A stretch of 7,871 bases of DNA. Source: Clostridia bacterium (GTDB taxonomy: Bacteria; Bacillota_A; Clostridia; Oscillospirales; CAG-272). The notes beneath the pieces are model-generated. The model was not told where the DNA came from. It did not search any database and saw only the letters and a list, made by a program, of their open reading frames with translations. The first letter of the stretch is position 1, and the number at the start of each line of letters is the position of its first letter. The stretch is taken from positions 1 to 7,871 of the forward strand of contig JAFQUG010000377.1 of the NCBI GenBank assembly GCA_017408625.1, written 5' to 3'. The translations under genes were made by a program, and so were the position numbers. This document shows positions 5,034 to 7,871 of the stretch, in pieces.

Positions 5034-5756
5034 ATGGCTGCCAATACCATCAAGTTCAATAAGCAGAATACGCTTGTCGTGGCGCACAGAGGCGTCAGCG
5101 GACTGGAAACGGAGAACACCTGCGCGGCCTTTATCGCGGCAGGCAACCGCAGCTACTATGGCGTGGAGACCGACGTGTATCGCACCGCGGACGGCAAGTT
5201 CATCATCAACCACGACGGAAACTTAAAGAGGATCGCGGGAGAGGACTTGTGCGTGGAGCAGGTCAGCTTTGACGTGCTGCGCGCGGCCGTGCTGTACGAC
5301 AAGGACGGCGTCAAGAGGGGAGACCTTCACTTAGCAAGCGTGGACGAGTACGTGCGCATTTGCAAAAAGTATGGAAAGATCTGCGTTCTTGAGCTGAAAA
5401 GTAACTTTACTGACGAGGAGATCGCGCGCCTGTGCGCGATGATCGAGCAGTTGGGGTACCTTGACGGCGTGACCTTTATCGCGTTCAACATCGAGAACCT
5501 GATCAAGGTGCGCGCGCTGTATCCCGATCAGCCCTGCCAGTATCTGACGGGCGACGTCAGCGATGAGATGATTGCAAAGCTTGCAGAGCTGAAAATGGAT
5601 CTTGACGTGCACTATGCTGCGCTGACCAAGGAGCGAGTGGACGCATTCCATGCGGCGGGCATTCAGATCAACTGCTGGACGGTGGACAACGCGGCCGACG
5701 GCGAACGCCTTGCCGATTGGGGCGTGGACTTTATTACGTCGAACATTCTTGAATAA
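5034..5756 (+). CDS. Glycerophosphodiester phosphodiesterase family protein
   Basis: This 240-residue protein is of GDPD/GlpQ/UgpQ type. The family hydrolyses glycerophosphodiesters from lipid turnover to sn-glycerol 3-phosphate and an alcohol on a metal-dependent TIM barrel. Conserved residues are in place: His18-Arg19 (AHRG), Glu45 and Asp47 (VETDV), His60 (IINHD), Glu120 and Lys122 (VLELK), and a late WTVDN segment near the C-terminus. There is no signal peptide, so a cytoplasmic UgpQ-like form is likelier than a secreted GlpQ. The ATG at 5034 is chosen because GGAGGG (5024-5029) precedes it. A longer reading from TTG at 5022 would overlap that ribosome site and is rejected. The gap from aspS is 16 bases, so it is probably co-transcribed, and a terminator follows its stop. 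Its true substrate is not shown by the sequence. Confidence 0.92.
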   Translation: MAANTIKFNKQNTLVVAHRGVSGLETENTCAAFIAAGNRSYYGVETDVYRTADGKFIINHDGNLKRIAGEDLCVEQVSFDVLRAAVLYDKDGVKRGDLHLASVDEYVRICKKYGKICVLELKSNFTDEEIARLCAMIEQLGYLDGVTFIAFNIENLIKVRALYPDQPCQYLTGDVSDEMIAKLAELKMDLDVHYAALTKERVDAFHAAGIQINCWTVDNAADGERLADWGVDFITSNILE

Positions 5757-5763
5757 GAGCTTG

Positions 5764-5796
5764 AAGGGCGACCGCAAGGTCGCCCTTTCGTTTGGC
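5764..5796 (+). terminator. Intrinsic terminator after the aspS operon
   Basis: The bases aagggcgacc (5764-5773) pair perfectly with ggtcgccctt (5778-5787) around a GCAA tetraloop, followed by a T-rich tail (tttcgttt). The hairpin starts seven bases after the stop of the phosphodiesterase gene. It is a textbook factor-independent terminator. Confidence 0.92.
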
Positions 5797-5800
5797 CGTA

Positions 5801-5820
5801 GGGCGATTCACGAATCGCCC
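5801..5820. repeat. Short palindrome, gggcgatt stem
   Basis: The bases gggcgatt (5801-5808) pair with aatcgccc (5813-5820) around cacg. The stem shares gggcga with the terminator just before it but has no T-run. Similar gcgatt palindromes are, to my recollection, dispersed in many Clostridia genomes; this could not be checked here. Confidence 0.7.
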
Positions 5821-5857
5821 GTTTATCTGTTGGGGTGTTGTGTGAGAAATTTTTTCC

Positions 5858-5973
5858 GTTCTTTTTGGCACTGCGGGCGCAAAAAGAACCAAAAACGCCG
5901 AGTTTTTGTCGCTCGTTGCGACGAGCGACTCGGGGCGCTGCCCCAAGACCCCGCGAGCCTTTGAAAAGGCTCG
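5858..5973. repeat. Hairpin-rich non-coding repeat upstream of polA
   Basis: Four consecutive hairpins lie here: gttctttttg with caaaaagaac (5858-5867, 5880-5889); gtcgctcgt with acgagcgac (5908-5916, 5921-5929), extended by ccgag with ctcgg (5898-5902, 5929-5933) if the inner pair opens; ggggc with gcccc (5932-5936, 5940-5944); and cgagcctt with aaggctcg (5954-5961, 5966-5973). Open frames across the region on either strand have no ribosome sites and are not credible. The composition resembles dispersed intergenic repeats of Clostridia, by memory only. A transcribed structured RNA is an alternative. Confidence 0.6.
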
Positions 5974-6013
5974 ATCCAAACTTTTCATAAGTAATACTTA
6001 ACCGCATTTTGAC

Positions 6014-6043
6014 TTGACAACCGTCACGTTTTTATGGTACAAT
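6014..6043 (+). promoter_or_regulatory. Extended -10 sigma-A promoter of polA
   Basis: TTGACA (6014-6019) is perfect. TACAAT (6038-6043) matches five of six and is preceded by TGG, an extended -10 that compensates for the 18-base spacer. Transcription would begin near 6050, leaving a leader of about 24 bases before the ATG at 6074. It makes polA independent of the operon upstream. Confidence 0.85.
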
Positions 6044-6073
6044 AAAAAGGATAACGAAAACAAGGGGAAGAGC

Positions 6074-7871
6074 ATGAAAACCTTACTTTGCATTGACGGT
6101 AACAGCATTCTCAACCGTGCGTTTTACGGCATTCGTGCGCTGTCTACCAAGGACGGCACGCCCACCAACGCGCTGTACGGAATGATCAATATCTTTTCCA
6201 AGCATATAGAAGAATACAAGCCCGATTTTGCGGCGGTGGCCTTTGATCTCAAAGCTCCCACCTTCCGTCATAAGATGTATGACGAGTACAAGGCGGGCCG
6301 TCACGCCATGCCCGATGAGCTGGCGGCGCAGATGCCGATCGCCAAGCAGATCGTGCCTATGCTCGGTCTGCACGTGTTACAGTACGAGGGCTACGAGGCC
6401 GACGATATTCTGGGCACGCTGGCCGCTATGGCACGCGTATACGGCGAGGACTGCCGCGCGCTGATTCTGACGGGTGACCGCGATTCCTTGCAGCTCATCG
6501 ATGCCAACACCAATATTTTGCTTGCAACCAATCAGGACACGCTTGTCATGGACAGGGAAGCATTTTTTGCCAAGTACGGCGTTCAGCCCGAGCAGTTTGT
6601 GGACGTCAAGGCACTCATGGGCGACAGCTCCGACCACATTCCCGGTGTGCCCGGCATTGGCGAGAAGACCGCGCTCAAGCTGATCTCCGAATACGGCTCG
6701 TTGGACGGTGTTTACGAGGCACTGCCCACCGCCAAGCACACCCCCTCGGTTCGCGCCAAGCTGAAAAACGGCAAAGAAAGCGCGTATCTCTCGCAAGCAC
6801 TTGCGCGCATTTGCTGCGAGGTGCCCCTGAGTGAGACGCTGGACGATCTTGTCTATACCGGCCTTGATTGTGCCGCTGCGCGTGACATATTCACGCGCCT
6901 GGAATTTACCGGCTATATCAAGCGCTTTGGCCTTGATAAGGAGCAAGTTCCCGCGCAATCCGATCTTTGTGTTGATTCGACCGAAGATTCTCCCGCGCAA
7001 CCCTCATCCTTGACCGAGGTCACAAGCCTTGCTGAGCTCTCGGGAGACCTGATCGGCTTTGACTTTGCAGACGGCTGTGCCATGCTGACCGATGGTGAGC
7101 ACGTGCTCAGATATACGGGCGACCTTTCCGCACTGCAGGCTTTCCTTGCGGACAGGCAGGTGGTTGCCTACGACTGCAAGAGCCTTTATCGCGCGCTTTT
7201 GGCCGCAGGCTGCAGCTTCAAGGGCTGCACCTTTGACGTCATGCTTGCCGCATGGGTGGATGATCCGGGGCAGGGGAGTTACGCGCTTGACCGTCTGACC
7301 GTTTCTTATCTTGGTGAAATTTATAATGAGCAAACGCCTGCCGCCGTGTATGCATGGCGCATGGTCGGCCCTCTTACACAAAAGCTGAAGGATAGCGGGC
7401 AGTACGACCTGCTTATGAATATCGAAATGCCGCTTGCCGCCGTGCTTGCCGACATGGAGGATTACGGATGCCTGGTCGATTGCGAGGGCATTGCGCGCTA
7501 CGGCATGCTGCTGGATGCGCATATCGATTCGCTGGAGCAGCGCATTCATTTTGCGGCAGGAGGCCCCTTCAACATCAATTCTCCCAAGCAGCTTGGCGAG
7601 GTGCTGTTTGAGCGGCTCGGACTCCCCGCGGGCAAAAAGACCAAGACCGGCTATTCCACAAATGCAGAGGTTTTGGAAAAGCTGAAAAAATATCATCCCA
7701 TCATTGAGGACATTTTGGAATACCGCCAGATGACCAAGCTCAAATCCACCTACGTGGAGGGGCTTTTGGCTGTGGCGGATGAAAATTCCCGCATTCATAC
7801 CACCTTCAAGCAGACAGGCACCGCCACGGGCAGACTTTCCTCGGCTGAGCCCAATCTGCAGAATATTCCTA
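6074..7871 (+). CDS. polA: DNA polymerase I, N-terminal 599 residues (runs off right edge)
   Basis: Pol I removes RNA primers and fills gaps in replication and excision repair. The open frame runs without a stop to the last base, so the gene is partial only because the window ends. The 5' nuclease domain (about 1-290) is intact: D8 (CIDGN), EADD at 108-111, TGDRD at 133-137 and GDSSDHIPGVPGIGEKTA at 183-200. In that last motif His188 replaces the more usual Asn. The 3'-5' exonuclease region (about 320-450) has lost its catalytic set: the first motif reads FDFAD (329-333), keeping Asp330 but not the Glu, and the Asp residues of the later motifs appear replaced. Such decay is common in Firmicutes Pol I. 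The polymerase domain begins with SPKQLGEVLF at 503-512 and TGRLSSAEPNLQNIP at 585-599. The ATG at 6074 follows AAGGGGA (6062-6068). Confidence 0.97.
   Translation, partial: MKTLLCIDGNSILNRAFYGIRALSTKDGTPTNALYGMINIFSKHIEEYKPDFAAVAFDLKAPTFRHKMYDEYKAGRHAMPDELAAQMPIAKQIVPMLGLHVLQYEGYEADDILGTLAAMARVYGEDCRALILTGDRDSLQLIDANTNILLATNQDTLVMDREAFFAKYGVQPEQFVDVKALMGDSSDHIPGVPGIGEKTALKLISEYGSLDGVYEALPTAKHTPSVRAKLKNGKESAYLSQALARICCEVPLSETLDDLVYTGLDCAAARDIFTRLEFTGYIKRFGLDKEQVPAQSDLCVDSTEDSPAQPSSLTEVTSLAELSGDLIGFDFADGCAMLTDGEHVLRYTGDLSALQAFLADRQVVAYDCKSLYRALLAAGCSFKGCTFDVMLAAWVDDPGQGSYALDRLTVSYLGEIYNEQTPAAVYAWRMVGPLTQKLKDSGQYDLLMNIEMPLAAVLADMEDYGCLVDCEGIARYGMLLDAHIDSLEQRIHFAAGGPFNINSPKQLGEVLFERLGLPAGKKTKTGYSTNAEVLEKLKKYHPIIEDILEYRQMTKLKSTYVEGLLAVADENSRIHTTFKQTGTATGRLSSAEPNLQNIP

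Noticed and set aside
5663..6007. Minus-strand and overlapping plus-strand frames through the terminator and hairpin region
   Set aside because: They translate palindromes and repeats into low-complexity basic sequence, lack ribosome sites, and cross an evident terminator.
7004..7798. 264-codon minus-strand frame opposite polA
   Set aside because: It is a shadow of the polA reading frame, which is supported by many conserved motifs.

Overview
The window looks like chromosomal DNA from a Gram-positive anaerobe of the Clostridia, possibly near Oscillospiraceae/Ruminococcaceae. That placement is an inference. It rests on strong GGAGG-type ribosome binding sites, near-consensus sigma-A promoters, a DNA polymerase I with a decayed proofreading site, and intergenic repeats of a kind common in these genomes. 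No ribosomal RNA, tRNA, CRISPR array or transposase gene is visible.

Bases 1-232 hold no gene. They contain a 163-bp palindromic insertion (20-182) that resembles a MITE: 22-bp terminal inverted repeats and perfect 10-bp flanking direct repeats. Removing it and one direct repeat restores a compact hairpin, which may have been the terminator of the minus-strand genes beside it.

Bases 233-2250 carry three small minus-strand genes in visibly AT-richer DNA: an unrecognised 187-residue soluble protein, a 208-residue membrane protein with a PH-like middle, and a 151-residue putative lipoprotein. The first two are each preceded by intergenic DNA built from the same two repeat blocks, in opposite order (A-B, then B-A). 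A decayed B block lies in the leader of the third. Block B begins with a GGAG-headed, REP-like palindrome. A near-perfect sigma-A promoter (2357-2385, minus strand) probably drives the set. This is the accessory and least ordinary part of the window.

Bases 2386-5796 form a housekeeping operon on the plus strand: a divergent consensus promoter (2535-2562), an Apt/Xpt-type phosphoribosyltransferase, aspartyl-tRNA synthetase (aspS), a glycerophosphodiester phosphodiesterase-family protein, and a strong intrinsic terminator (5764-5796). The three genes are 33 and 16 bases apart and are probably co-transcribed. They have no obvious single pathway.

Bases 5797-6073 are a non-coding stretch rich in hairpins, ending in an extended -10 promoter for polA. 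The polA gene starts at 6074 and runs off the right edge after 599 codons. The 5' nuclease domain, the inactive 3'-5' exonuclease domain and the beginning of the polymerase domain are present; the polymerase active site lies outside the window.
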